From: Linnemannia hyalina
Lineage: Eukaryota > Mortierellomycota > Mortierellomycetes > Mortierellales > Mortierellaceae
Reading direction: 5' to 3'
Assembly (NCBI GenBank): GCA_019671135.1
Contig: JAHRHY010000011.1
Location: forward strand, 1,550,001 to 1,614,000
Length of the DNA: 64,000 nucleotides
A model generated the notes under the pieces. That model made no database searches. It was not told the origin of the DNA and worked only from the letters and a program-made list of their open reading frames with translations. Position numbers and translations under genes: made by a program. Position 1 is the first letter of the stretch. Every line of letters starts with the position of its first letter. Shown in pieces: positions 34,867-47,508 of this stretch.

Positions 34867-36728
34867 ATGTCGACAAGAGACAGCCATCATAGGAAACGGG
34901 ACAGAAGCAGGAGCCCCGAAGACGACAACCATCATCGCCGTTCAGAACCTTCCAAGCCCCGCGACAGAGAACATCGCCATCGCGACGAGCGCGACCGCGA
35001 TGTAACAAGGCGACGGGACAACAGTCGCTCGCCTAGCCGCGGCGGCCATGGGGACCGGGACAGACATCGCGAAAAGTCCTCGCGTCGCGAACATGGAAAA
35101 GAGGACGAAGACGACAAGAAGAGGTCGTCGAGACGCGAGACTGAGAAGGCGACGGATCGGAGTAGTAGAGACAAGGACCGGGAGCAGGGACGAAACCGAG
35201 ATCGGGACAAGGATCATCGACACAGCGAGAAGAGTAGTCGTCGCGATAAAAACAGTGATCGCCGCCGCAGCGGTCGCCGTCGATCTGCATCTGTATCAGA
35301 GTCAGGATCGGAATCTGGAAGTGGTAGCCGCAGTAACAGTGGATCGGATAGTGGAAGTGAGAGTGAGGAGGATGAGATGGTCAAGAAGGCCAAATCCATG
35401 ATCCAAAGTACGTGCATTCTTTTTTTTCCGCCATTTCTGTTTATCCTCTTTCACGGACTGATATCTTAGAACCTAACCATCAATGGTATTCCCTTTTTTT
35501 TTCAATTAGCCATCTCGGAGGACGACTACTTTACAAAGTCGTCAGAGTTCAGGTTATGGCTTCGACAGAGCAAGAAGAAGTACTTTGAAGACCTAACTGC
35601 AGACGATGCCCGCAAGTATTTCAAGAAATTTGTCCGCCGCTGGAACAACTTTGAACTCGATGGTAACTATTACTCATCATTATATTCCCCACTCATGACA
35701 TCTTCACAGCTCTCGCCTCACAGCTAACAAATCCATCTCACATCCTCCTCCTCCACCTCTTTCTGATGTGGATAATAGAATCGTACTACAAGGGAGTCCG
35801 CACATCCCAAATCCCCACAAATTCAATGACCAAGTACCAATGGAAATTCGCCAAAACCATCGATAAGGCGGACCTCAACAAAGTCGAGAGTATCAAGGAT
35901 TCGATTGATACGATGACAAACGTCCGGTTTGCGCATGAGGTTGGCCGGCTTACTGGAGTGTCCTCTGCTAGTGCTTTGGAATCTGGAACTGGATCGGGAT
36001 CTGCAGCGGGAGCGAAGAGGACTTTGGGACCTTCGATGCCTCCACCTGCGGCAGGAGCATCCATTGGCCCACGGCGACCCATGACCGCCGATGAAGGTAA
36101 ACATCCCATTTCTCTACGTCAAAGAAAACCAAAAAAATAGTAATAACTGATGCTGCAATGGCTCTTACTTCGTCCTCATTATTTACTTCATGCTAATCAC
36201 CCCAATTTCGCATTTCAAACTCATATAATAGTCGCCGAAAAGGAAGAAAAAGACTTTCGAAACCGCCAGCACCACAGAGCAGATCAAAAACGGCATCGCA
36301 AAGATAAAGAAACGGTCCTCGAAGAACTCGTCCCAAAGCCGACAGGACGCGAAGCCATACTCGAGAAGCGAAGGGCTCAAACTGCGTATCATCGACAGGA
36401 ACGGTCTCCCGATGTTGAGTTGCCAGAACAGGATCTGATGGGCTCTGGTGGGGGTGGGGATGATTACAGGTCGATGCTGGCGGCGGAGAAGAGAAGGAAG
36501 GAGGCTAGGGAGGCGAGGCGGTATGGTGGTGGCGGAGCAGGGCCGGAACAGCCGTCGTATGGGCCTAGTGCTGGCAGTGCTAGTGGTCCCAGTGCTGCTG
36601 GACCACCACCATCCGCAGGGAGTGTGCTCGGAGTGAAGCAGCAGGCGTACAAGGAGAAGGAGGCCAAGCAGATGGAAGAGTTCCGGAAACTCTGGGCACA
36701 AACTCAAGCCAACAAAGGAGGTCTGTAA
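34867..36728 (+). CDS. RS-type nuclear protein with a conserved central domain
   Basis: Four exons: 34867-35407, 35510-35662, 35779-36096, 36232-36728. They sum to 1509 nt, or 502 residues. Residues 1-~150 are Arg/Ser/Asp/Glu/His repeats (SRSPSR, RDRDRDK-like dipeptides) typical of splicing-associated RS domains, followed by an acidic Ser/Gly/Glu run. A compact domain (~180-290) spans three exons: SEDDYFTKSSEFRLWLRQSK, YFEDL, RKYFKKFVRRWNNFELD, then YYKGV and KYQWKFAKTI. The C-terminal half is basic and helical (EEKDFRNRQHHRADQKRHRKDK, RREAILEKRR-like), with a Gly/Ser/Pro tail. A nuclear RNA-processing role is inferred from composition; I recognise the central domain as conserved-looking but cannot name it. 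AATAAA at 36736-36741. Confidence 0.82.
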
Positions 36729-37118
36729 TTTAAAAAATAAATGCACAGCACATTTTTCTTTCTCACATTACATTAAAAAAGCCATCATGTTGACAAACAA
36801 GAACGGCTGCCGGTCTTTGGTTGAAGATTGTGAATATTTTTATGAAGGAAAACCAAATACTTTTTTGTTACACGCATATTCTATGTATCGAAAGAAACAC
36901 TTCCTAAACTCCTCCCGCCTCGCCCATAATACACAAAGGAAAGAGATGAATAATAAAAAAAAAAGAAGTAATTGGTAGAAAAACTAGCAAGGAAGAGATC
37001 GTTACAAGGGGAGAGGGGGCATGACAAAAGAACATATAAAAACACTAACGGAAAAGAAAGAGAAGGAAGGGGAGAGAGAGAGGGGGTAAAAGGAAGAAAA
37101 CCAACAAAAGAAAGCACT
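36729..37118. other. Convergent 3' intergenic region
   Basis: 390 bp between two convergent stops, with AATAAA at 36736-36741 on the + strand. The minus-strand 3' UTR is C/T-rich (purine-rich on +). No gene. Confidence 0.55.
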
Positions 37119-39689
37119 TTACTTTTTGCAAGTGTTCTTGTGGGTAGAGTTCCAGTGAGTGATCTGGCAAGGTCTGGAGCAGTAAGCGACCTTGCTGCAC
37201 TTGGCACACTTGAGCAAAGGCTTAGGCTTCAAGTCCTGGGAACGGCCCTCGTTGGCAACATTGTCAGCGCGACCACAGTTGGCACAGGCTGAGATACCAG
37301 GGTTCTTAAACGCCTTCTTCAAGGCCTCCGAAGCCTCCAACAAGGCAGGGGTAGGATCAGTCTGGATGAGTCCGGAACGGTTAGCAGTACGAGCCTGGAA
37401 GGCCTGGTAGGCGGTCCGCTTGATCTCGTTGAAACCAGTAACGACTCCGTAGAGCTCCTTGAAGCGGAGGTCGGCCTCCTGGGCGAGCTTGAAGTAGGTC
37501 TGGGCCTCCTTGAGGATCGAGGACTGCTTCAAGGCCTGGTTGGACTTCTTCTTGGTCGCGCCCGAGGGGGCCGACTGGAGGGTCAAGGTGGCGAGAGCAT
37601 AGTAGGCGTTGGGGAGGGTGCGGGAATCGGGGTGAGCAACCTGAACGAATTCCTTGAAGTGGTGGAGGGCGTCGGCGGCCTGGTGGGTGGCATAGTAGAC
37701 GTTTCCGAGGGTCGAGTGGTTCTCGACGTTGATGGGCTCGGTGGCCAAAGCCTCCTCCAAATCTTCATTGCAGGCCTATTTGTTGGAATGGTTAAGAGTA
37801 TCACACAAACACGTTAGTGTCATTGGTTTTGTTGAGAGAGAGAGAGTGAGAGCGAAGTGCGGGAGGGGAGTTGCGAATCCATTGTGAGAGTGAATTCCCA
37901 CGATAAAAATTACCTTGAAGTTGCGGAGAGCCATGTGGCAGGAAGCACGGAGCTCCAACATGCGTCCCTTGATGTCCTCGAACTCCTGGATGGCAAAGCC
38001 AATGGTCTGGATGCAGTGCTCATACTGTCCACCGCTCCAGAGGATCATAATAACTAGTTTTGTAGAGAGTGTTCAATGCTGGTTAGTAATTTGAGTCAAT
38101 TGCAAGATTGGGAAGCGCACGCGGGCTACCTGCGGGTAAGAATTGTTTGGTATGACAAGAGGGGGAAAAAAGGGACAGGAGGGTAGTCGTTTAGATCGTC
38201 TTTTTCCTTCTTCTTTTGGATTGCGACAAACCATGGGAAAAGAATGGGGGGAGGAAAAAAGTGCGAGAGGATGAGAGGGAAAGAGAAGGGAAGGGAAAGA
38301 GAAGGGAGGGGAAAGAGGGGTTGAGAGCCTCGACCTTAAAGAAATGCTGACACCTGCTCCCAATTCAGGGACCAATCGTGCAATCACACACACATACATG
38401 CATACATGCAGAGGTGATCAGAAAATACACTTTCTTTCCCAGTCGATAAAAATGAATATTATCCAAAACTGAGAGCACTTTTCTTTTCTTTGTTCAATTG
38501 CTCGTTGTTGCGCTGTCAGTCTGCAATTCGCAAAGAGACAATTGATACAGGTCCAATGAGTTCTCTTGTTGTCGTCCTTTTGTTGTCGGGTGGGATCATG
38601 AGGGTGACAACACAACAACAATGCCCTCTTCACAACGATGACTCCAGTTGTGAATGGTAGTAACAAAAAGGAGAGGAAAGGAAAAGGAATTGTTTCTCAT
38701 TTTCCCTCCTTGCGTTGTGTTGGGGTGGGCAACTTACCGAAGACGACGGAATCCTTGGTGTAGATGGTGTTCTGCTTCTCGGCATCCTCTTCCTCAGAGT
38801 CGGCGGTGGTGGTCGAGGTGCCCTCGGGGTTGTTGGTCTGGACGTAGACCTCGTACTGCTCGGCGAGCTTGAGGATTCTCTGGTGCATCTGGCAAGCCTT
38901 CTCGTCCAGCAAGAAAGCTTTCATCAGATCCTTGGTCACCGACACGATCTCATCCTGGTGCTTTGTAATCAACTCGGGATCGGCTCCCTCGGGGATCTCG
39001 TTCAAACGCTCCAGAGCGTTGGCAAAGAGCTCCTTGGCAGCAAAGTATTTCTATTGGAGATAGAGTCATGCGCGCGCGTGGGGGACGATATGAGAGAGAG
39101 ACATTGGGAGAGAGAGAAAGGAAGAGAGAGACAGAGATATATGCATGCATATTGTGAGTTATTTTGGTTCTTGAAGGGTATGTGTTGTATGGAATCAGGA
39201 TCAGAGATGAAAAGAGTCGATTCCTGCCATGAGTTGGCGTGTCCAGATGAGAGATGACCCAAGCAACTTTCACTTTTTTCTCGCGTTGTCGTCTCTGAAG
39301 GTATCCGTATGTTCCTTTTCTTGCCGATGTAGTTATTCTCCTTCCTCTGAAGAACAACACGACACCGATATACAACCATCGAAAATCATGATCCTCGTTG
39401 ATACGTGGTCATCAGTGGCAAAGAAGAACAGGTTCAATTGAAGCGATAGAAGTACCTTGACAAGGGGATCGGCGGTCTTGTCCTTGGTGCCGTTGGTCTC
39501 CAAAAGGTCAAAGTCGTTTCTGTGCTGGGGAGCCTGCTGACCCTCTCCGTGCTCGTGGTCATGCTCGTGGTCGTGGCTGCAGTCGGGGCCGTGGACGTGC
39601 TCGACAGCCTTGTCCTCGATAGTGGCGGCCTCAAGGGAGGGGATAACGTCCTCGACGGTAGCGGTAGGGGCGGGGTGAGTGTCGGTCAT
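37119..39689 (-). CDS. MYND zinc-finger protein with TPR-like helices and His-rich N-terminus
   Basis: Four exons: 39689-39456, 39050-38738, 38053-37914, 37775-37119. They sum to 1344 nt, or 447 residues. It starts MTDTHPAPTATVED. Residues 31-48 form a His/Asp/Glu cluster with one Cys (HVHGPDCSHDHEHDHEH), a likely metal-binding tail. The middle is helical and TPR-like (AAKELFANALERLNEIPEG, YEHCIQTIGFAIQEFEDI, STLGNVYYATHQAADALHHF). The C-terminus is a MYND-type finger: CANC, then CAKCSKVAYCSRPCQ, HW, H and a final CKK. It has the Cys/His spacing of the family, with a longer than usual loop between the first two cysteine pairs. Known: MYND fingers bind proline-rich peptides and pair with TPR in adaptor proteins. 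Substrate unknown. Confidence 0.88.
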
Positions 39690-41591
39690 GGTTGATTATA
39701 TGAGAAAGTGTAAAAAGTGGATGTGAAGGGATTGATGAAGAAGAAGATGAAAAGAAGGAATCGGAAGAGTGTACAAGGCCAAATATTCACCCTCTTCCCT
39801 GCGATTTGGTTTCCCTCAACCCCTGTCTGTCCCTCCACTCCATCGCCTTCCATTGGCCTTCCTCCTCTCTGATCACCAGTGGCTTGGCTTTGGTTGGATG
39901 CCATGTCATGTGACCAAATGACTCCATTCGTTTTTATTCCCTACACACGCTGTAACACGGGATCCTAAAAAAAGGATACCATCTTCACTTGAAAGCAAAA
40001 GCTGGATGCCTCTCAATTGACCCATGGTACTTTATCCCTGCTGCCTTTAGCTGTCGTTTTTACCTATTTTTGTTGGACTTGTGTCCCGAAGCATTTGCTT
40101 TCCTGTGTCAAAGATAGAATGGTTACTTCACGCCCTAAACCTTGTCTTTATTTTGATTCGTTCTTCTCCATTGCTTCGCTTTTGTTTAGTTCTTTTACAA
40201 GCAAGGCTAAAAGAGGTCCATTCATCCTTCGGAAAGAAATAAAAAAGAAAATACTAGCGCCTTGGGCTATGGGGGACGTGTAGACTGACGATGTGGAGGT
40301 GGCGTGTTTGAGTGCGGATAGGGTAGCACCACCAAAAAACGACGGGCAAAAATACGCATGAGGGCCCGCATTCATTTTGCGTTTGTCATGCAAAACTGGG
40401 TAACGGAGAGCAAAAATTGGCGCCAATGGTTTGCTTGCTGCATTGACCCTGTTGTTGCTGTTGAACTGATCCAAGGAAAAAAACGTCAGTGCATGTGTAT
40501 GATACCATGAGTGTGTCAAACATCCAAATCCAGAAGGTTAGGGTGCGCGTGCTCGTCCCCCTTTTTTGTGTTTAGTCGAAGCAGGTTGGGGTGGGTTGAG
40601 GGAGAAGGGGAGGGAAATAAAGACAGTGTGAGAGACGGTAGGGACGGGGATGATGGGTGTTGGGTGTGTGTGGATGGTGGATGAGCCTGGGGTCTTTTGC
40701 GGTTGCATGTGTGGTGTAGGAATCACTGAGGCAACAGCCACTGGTGCAACAATTTGCTCACTCAATTCATCAGGCAACGTTTATTTGATTGGCGTATGAC
40801 CTACACAAACAAATCGATGAAGGAAACGAAAAGACGTAAACTGGCATCATCACCATCAATGGTCGCAAGAAGCGAGATAGTTTATTTGATGTCCTTACCG
40901 TTAATGTAATTATTGGATGGGAATGGTGAAAATATAATGGATGCGATGCAATGGACAGAGAGTCGAGAAATAAAATATAAAATAAAAAATAAAAAAAGTG
41001 GCAATGCAAATAGTTGCAATGAAGAAAGGAAGAAAAAATAATATGGGCGCGAGTAAAAGAGCATCGAGAAAAAAGGAGAGAGCACACAAAATCATTTTTT
41101 GCGATGGGCCAATCGTCGATTTTCTCCTGGGTGTGTGTTTTTGTCCTCAGCTCAGTGGGCTGGGCACAACATGCTCTGTCCCCCCTAGGACTGAGGACCG
41201 GAAGGGCCGAAAGGGAGAAAAGAAAGGGAGGCAAAAAGAGCAAAAAAGGCCATTCTGTCCACCCGACCCCTCCTCTCTGTCCTCTCTCTCTCTCTCTCCT
41301 CTCTGACCTCTCTCTTTACTCCCTCTTTGTCCTTCTTTACCTTTCTCCACTTTCTCCATTTCTCTCTCTCTCTGTGCTTCTCTTCTTCTCTTCTCTTTCC
41401 ACCCACTCCCTTCTGACTGCATCACCACCCTTGCTCCAACTACACTCTCACTCCTCTCATCACTCCCCGCTCTCTCCTTCACCTTCACTTGCGCGTCCTC
41501 TCTTTCTCTTTCCCAACAACAACAACAACCACAACAACCACCACAACAACCACCATCACAACAACAGCAACAACATAACGACAACAACCAA
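39690..41591. other. Divergent promoter region, 1.9 kb
   Basis: Between two divergent genes. The + strand side (41265-41510) is an extreme C/T tract ending in CAA/CCA-rich sequence just before the arrestin ATG. A minus-strand open frame at 40538-40777 has Pro/Thr-rich composition, but no supporting splice or start context. No gene called. Confidence 0.5.
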
Positions 41592-44269
41592 ATGCTCCGA
41601 ATCGCAAAGTCCCTTCCTTTCTTCGCGACCCAGGACGAAAACTCACCCCAATCCTACATCTGCCCAACGAACGGCTTCTCTATCTCGGTCCCCACCAGAA
41701 ACGGACTCGACAACTATCATGGACCAGGCATGGTCTTCCAGGGACAGCTGAACCTCCAGCTCGTCAAGGTTGTCCCATCCCCCTGTCTTCTGAGGGTCGT
41801 CTTTACCTGCCACTCGACCATCCCCGACTCGACCCCTGCTTCGCCTACCTCAGAGTCCTCTCATACCTCCTCCAATCATAGTGCCAGTATCATCAAGGGT
41901 CAGAACATCTTTGAGGTCGAGCATATCCTGGCCCAGGACCAGCCTCTCCAGATCAAGCGCCATACCTTCATGTTCAACATCAAGTTTCCCCGCGTCAATT
42001 TCCCTGCCTCCATGACCGTAAGCTCTATCTCTCTTTGCGTTATTTTTTCTTGACTTTCTTCCCGTTTCTCCACTGTCAACACAAGCATATCCAAAAGAAA
42101 GTTGTCATCATAATTCCCTCATGCTCACTCCCTCCTCTTCCTCTCTCTTAACTCTTACACTCTCTCCTTTTCTCCCGCTCTCCCTTTTTGTAAACACTTC
42201 CTTGCTTCCTCTTTCCTTATCCTTCTCCATTCCTCCACTTCATGACTTTACTACTCCCCTTTCCTCTCTCTCCCCGCCTTCTTTTCTTCTCCTTACTCCA
42301 ATGAACACGAACAACAATAGGATGGCGATCGTGCATTACTGTACTCTATCCACTCTGAGCTGACGTTTGACTTGACGCCTGGAGATCCAAGATCAGAGGC
42401 GACTCTGCTGTCACCCCCTGTCCATCTCAAGTACTTGCCCCTTGTCCCGACCTGCATCCCCCAATTCCCCGTCATCGAGATGTCCCAGGTGACTGAGCCA
42501 CTATCCAACAAGGTGCTCGTAAAGGCGAGTCTTGAAAGTCCCCAGCGCGGGGTCTGTCCTGGTAAGTTCAAAAAGGTTCTATTTTTCTGACTGACACCAA
42601 ATAAAATACTTAATTTATGAAGTGGGGAGAGATGAGAGGGTGTCAGTGCTTGACTTTGTTCTTATGTTCGGAAGTGTTAGTTATTCATACACAGGTTGTG
42701 TGCCGGTATTTTTTTGTATTGTTGTGTTCAACGAGAACAACCAATAAGTGCAACAACCACAACCACAACGAAAGACAAAGGAATTTGAATGTGCGAGTGG
42801 ACTTTTGTTGTTCCTTACGCCTTCCTGTTTTGAACGCCAGAAAGAGAGATCCCCTTTTTCCCGGTATTTTTACATCGCAACATTTTGGCTTTTGTTTCTT
42901 TTTTTTTTTTTTTTTTTTTGCCGTGTGTCTTTGAACCTACATCGAGAAGACACTGTCTGGGCCCCCGCCTCATTTTTTTTGCTTTTTTGCTTGCAAGCAT
43001 GGCGGGCAATGATGTGATGTGGTGTTTTGTTTTGCTCTCTCTTTGTCTCTCCCTATCCACCATGTTCATTTGTTTACACCTCGCTTCGTTATTGTCATTT
43101 TGCAAGGGTTACCGCGACTTACTCACCTACTGACACTCACACAATCACGACCTCATGTCACCAATTTATGCCTAATAGGAGAGTCGCTACCCCTATCGTT
43201 GACAATCACAAACTCATCAGAGTCAGACCTGACAACCATCTATGTTAGCCTCGTCAGGGTCATGACCTACCCATCAATGCACTGCTCAACACCCACAGGT
43301 ACACCACCACTCGACCCCGAGCCCGTTACTGTCCACTCAGAGTCCATACCTATCGCCCAGATTGCCAACAAAAACACCAATTGGATGGAGTCCATCGAGT
43401 TCAAAGTGCCCTCCAACCTCGGACTCGTTCCCACCACCAACAAAGTCATCACCCCTGTCTACAAGGTCGATTATTACATTTCCGTCTCGGTTCCCATTGC
43501 TAGCCGGAGCAGCGGACTGGCCAGTTGGTTCACACCTGCCGTCAGGGCCCCCCCACCAGTCGATATTTCTTTGATCCGTGGCACAACTGGAACATCAGGA
43601 AACGAACAACAGCCCCATCAGACACGGTTGGGCATGCGCAAGCCCTCGATCGATAAGGTCATCAAGGTCAACTTGCACATGGACAGGATCACCAATTTCC
43701 ACAGCAGTATGAAGTGGCCCAGCTTGATCCAGCTACCGCTGATTCCCGTTATCATTGGAACAGTGCCCTACCACATCACAGAGAAACAACTTCGGTGGCC
43801 CATCCCCAACTACCTGGATGTCATGGACCGGCCGCGGTTTGTTCGTGATCGGTTTGAGGAGGAGATGATGCAGCACCTCGAGAGTCTGGAGACGTTGGTT
43901 GTCGCAGAAGAGGAAGATGAACAGGAGATTGACGAGATTATCCAGGCAGCTAGGAAATCAGCGTCATCAGGGGAGAGCGATGAGGAAGAGCAGCGTGCAA
44001 ACGCCCGGATCCCAATACGGTTCAGAAACGGATCTCAGCCTCGCCAGAGAGAGCCCAGTCTACCCTCGATGGGACTTGACACCCCACCACCATCACCGCC
44101 CACCAACTCTTCAATGGATGCTCACGGCCGGCCCGGAGCACATACATTGCCAAGAGTGGGTCGTCGGTCGATGAGTCCCAAGGCGAGTGGACTGGGCAAG
44201 GGACTCTTGCTCGAGATGCACCAATCCAAAGTTCAACAGCAGATGCAGTTTGAACTGGCTGGCATCTAG
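41592..44269 (+). CDS. Alpha-arrestin (arrestin-related trafficking adaptor)
   Basis: Three exons: 41592-42017, 42321-42561, 43179-44269. They sum to 1758 nt, or 585 residues. Known role: fungal alpha-arrestins link membrane transporters and receptors to ubiquitin ligases for endocytosis. Seen: an arrestin-N-like beta sandwich (residues ~20-220: GPGMVFQGQLNLQLVK, LRVVFTCHS, KRHTFMFNIKFP), then an arrestin-C domain beginning GESLPLSLTITNSSESDLTT. It includes VDYYISVSVP and the family hallmark LPLIPVIIGTVPY (~405-420). The tail is acidic, then Ser/Pro/Arg-rich. No PPxY or obvious variant is visible, unlike many Rsp5-binding members. Intron 2 (617 nt) contains a T-run near 42899-42919. Start context CCAAATGC. 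Confidence 0.9.
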
Positions 44270-45037
44270 ATATACCACTTCTATCTTTTTTCCCTTTGAG
44301 TTTTTGCTTTGCTTAGCATTTAAGCTCCTTTTTTTTCAACATGTACATAGCAACCCATTAAACAACCATCCTTTTTTTTCTCAATTGGCCTGTCCGAGTT
44401 TTTGTCAAGGTCGCGTGTGTTATGCAACGAGTGGAGACGAATCGGTGCGCAACACCATAGACACCAAAGGAGTCTGCTCATCACCCTTTGACTGTCTTCC
44501 ATACAAGGACAAGACTGCAAGACTCCGACAGATCATTGCTACCCGATACCCTGCCATGTTTTTCCTTCTGTCCCTTGAGTGGTGCAACCACCCAGCCGGG
44601 ACCTTGTTGGATCTGCGCTGGATAACAAATGGATAAAAATGGAAGTGTGGATCCCAGCTGTGCAAGTTGTTGTTCTAGTGTGACTTTTATTTTTTTTTCT
44701 CCTTGACTTTGCTTCTCCACCTTCGATTCCTCGATCATCACTTCTTTTCTATCGTCCGCTTGCCTCTTTCCTTTTTTTTCTTTTTCCTTTTCCTCTTTTA
44801 CCCGTCCGCGCATCCACTCCACTCCTCTACTATTCCTCCTTCCATTGACTCGTCCCCTCTCCTCACTCGACAACTTCACTGCGATACCTCCTCCTCCTCC
44901 TCCTCCTCCTCCTCCTCCTCTTCACTCCTTCTTTCCTTCTTTCACCTACTCCAAAAAATCTTTGTTCATAACATTCCACAACCCTTGATTACATTCCCAC
45001 TACCAGCACTCTTTCGACACTCACTAAAGCACAACAT
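44270..45037. other. Intergenic, permease promoter
   Basis: The second half (44700-44960) is strongly C/T-rich and carries a (CCT)n microsatellite at 44886-44921. No gene. Confidence 0.55.
44886..44921. repeat. (CTC)n microsatellite in the permease 5' region
   Basis: About twelve tandem CTC units within the C/T-rich leader region of the permease gene. Confidence 0.9.
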
Positions 45038-45170
45038 ATGAGCAAGAAGGCAGAAGTAAATGATGCAGGATCAACGGGTTCGTCGAGTGGATCCCTGTAC
45101 GACCAGGATCGAGTCATTCTTGAACGCCTTGGATACAAACAGGTACCTTCACTTCACCTTGTATCACACC

Positions 45171-45208
<38 letters not shown>

Positions 45209-47477
45209 CGCCCAGTCCTTCAAGCCATTAAACAGCCAATTTCACTCCCTCGTTCCATGTTGATGTAATAGTCCCTGGACAGATCGTTGTCGGCGTTCAA
45301 TAACTTTGGAGTGACATTCTCCTGCTGCTCGATCCTGGCTGGGTTGACGCCGCTTTATGGAGATGCGCTCCAGTCTGGAGGGCCCATGACCGTCATTTGG
45401 GGTACCGTATCCATTTGTTTTTGTGCTTGGTTGCTAAGTTGATGGGTCGTGTGCGAATGATGGGCGAAGGATGATGAGGTGGATGGAATGAAGATATAAG
45501 AGACTTTTGCGTGAACTGAATGTCTTGCGCTTACTCTCTTTCATCCCATCATGTCAGAGACCTTCTTCTAAACCGCTTTTCTTCTTGCTTCTCCAATTGA
45601 TGGAATAGGATGGCTGTTGGTTAGTTTCTTTACGCTGATGGTGGGCCTGTCACTGGCAGAGATCTGTTCGGCGTTCCCGACATCTGGAGGACTGTATGTG
45701 TGGACGACTCGACTCTGCTCGGCGGCCTGGGCGCCCATTGCTTCTTGGACTGTCGGATACACCAATTGGCTTGGACTGGTACGTTTGCACAAAGGGAGCT
45801 CAAGGAGGAAAGAAGTGTGGCAACAGTTATTGGATGTTCATTGGAATCCTTTCCTCGTTTTCTTCTTCCTCCTCCTCTACCTTTACCATCTCCTCTTTCT
45901 CCTCTTTCTCTACACCCTTCCTTCTGATGATCTCTTTCTTCTCATACTTCTGTTTCACCACCTCCATTCTTCTGTCTGGCCTCCCCTGCGGTCTACCTGC
46001 CTACTTCCTGAAGAGAGATACACATGTGTTACTTTTCGAACTTTGTATTCGTCTACTTACAGAAAAAAAGGGAACAGTCGATCCCTTTGACACCTCCTGT
46101 GCTTTGTTCGACAAGTCCTTGTTCACAAACCCAAACTGTATTCCTCAGATGTTGATGGATGGCTTAAATGATGTCACAGTTTTGAAGGAGTTGGTGTCGT
46201 GCGTGTGCATCCTTGGACCATTGGAGAAGATACTTTATTATTACTCCTACATGTGAATCTAACCCGATATGTTCATTTCCTTCCATCCCCCTTTTGTTGT
46301 TTTCTTGCCAACGATATATCTTTTTTTCTATCATTCGTCTTGTCCTGACACAGTGTGGTAAGTCGATCGTTGATGTCCTTGAACCCTGACAGAACCAAGG
46401 AATATTTTCATTCACAACCAGGGCCACCCCTGGAATGATGAATCTTATTTTCGTCCCTCTCACTCACGCACTCACTCACTCCTTTCTCCATTTACTTCAT
46501 CGTTCAATGTAATAGTGGCGATTGCGAGTACAGACCTGGCAATGGCCCAGTTCCTGGCGTCGTTGATTTCGATGACCTCGTCTTACATTCCCAATACCTA
46601 TGTCATCTTTGCCATCTATGTCTGTATCCTGCTCTTGCATGGCGTTGTCAATTCTATGACCGTGCGTCTGAACGGGCTCTTCAACAACGTGTCAGGTAAG
46701 AATTATCACCTTTTCTTTTCTTTTCTTCTCTTGTGCGACACTCGAAAGTCAATCAAGTTTAAGCAATTGAAGTAGACAACTTGGAAAGCTCTTGGACTAC
46801 CACAACACAGGATTCAGGAGAGAAGAATAACAGGAATGAATGGAAACGAACTCCATGGATCCAGGTGTCTGTGCTTCTATTGTCCCTGAATTCATTCTTT
46901 TGATTTTCTGATAGTGTGGTGGCACTTGTTCGGGACGGCGACGATCGTGATCGTAGTCCTCGCCATGACCCCAGAGCGCCAATCCGCAGAATTTGTTTTC
47001 ACCGCCTGGATCAACAACACCGGTTGGTCCTCCTCCTTCTACGTCTTCATGCTCGGCCTCCTCCAATCCCAATATACCCTCTCCGGCTACGACTCTGCTG
47101 CCCACATGGCTGAAGAAACCCAAAACGCTTCTACCGGTGGGCCAATGGGGATCATTATGGCCATTGTTACTGCCAGTTGTGTCGGATGGGTTTTCCTTGT
47201 CGGGATGACGTTTTCGATAAGCAGTTTTGAGAACCAGATTGTGTCGCCGGAGGTTGGGGTGGCGTTGTCGCAGATCTTTTTGGATTCCTGTGGATTGGGG
47301 GTGGCGATTTTTTTGATTTTGATTATTTTGGGGGCTCAGTTCTTTTGTGGGAGTGCCCTTACGCTGGCGAGTTCGAGGATGGTTTATGCCTTTGCCCGTG
47401 ATGGCGCCCTCGTAAGTTTTTTTTATTTTATTTTTATGTGAGGAAAAATGAATGGTGAATTGTTGTTCGTTGTTGCC

Positions 47478-47508
<31 letters not shown>

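Noticed and set aside
40538..40777. Pro/Thr-rich minus-strand frame in the divergent promoter
   Set aside because: 79 codons without supporting start, intron or homology; plausible chance frame.
41104..41751. Ser/Leu-rich + frame overlapping the arrestin start
   Set aside because: It reads the C/T tract and CAA/CCA-rich leader; the arrestin frame from 41592 is clearly the real one.
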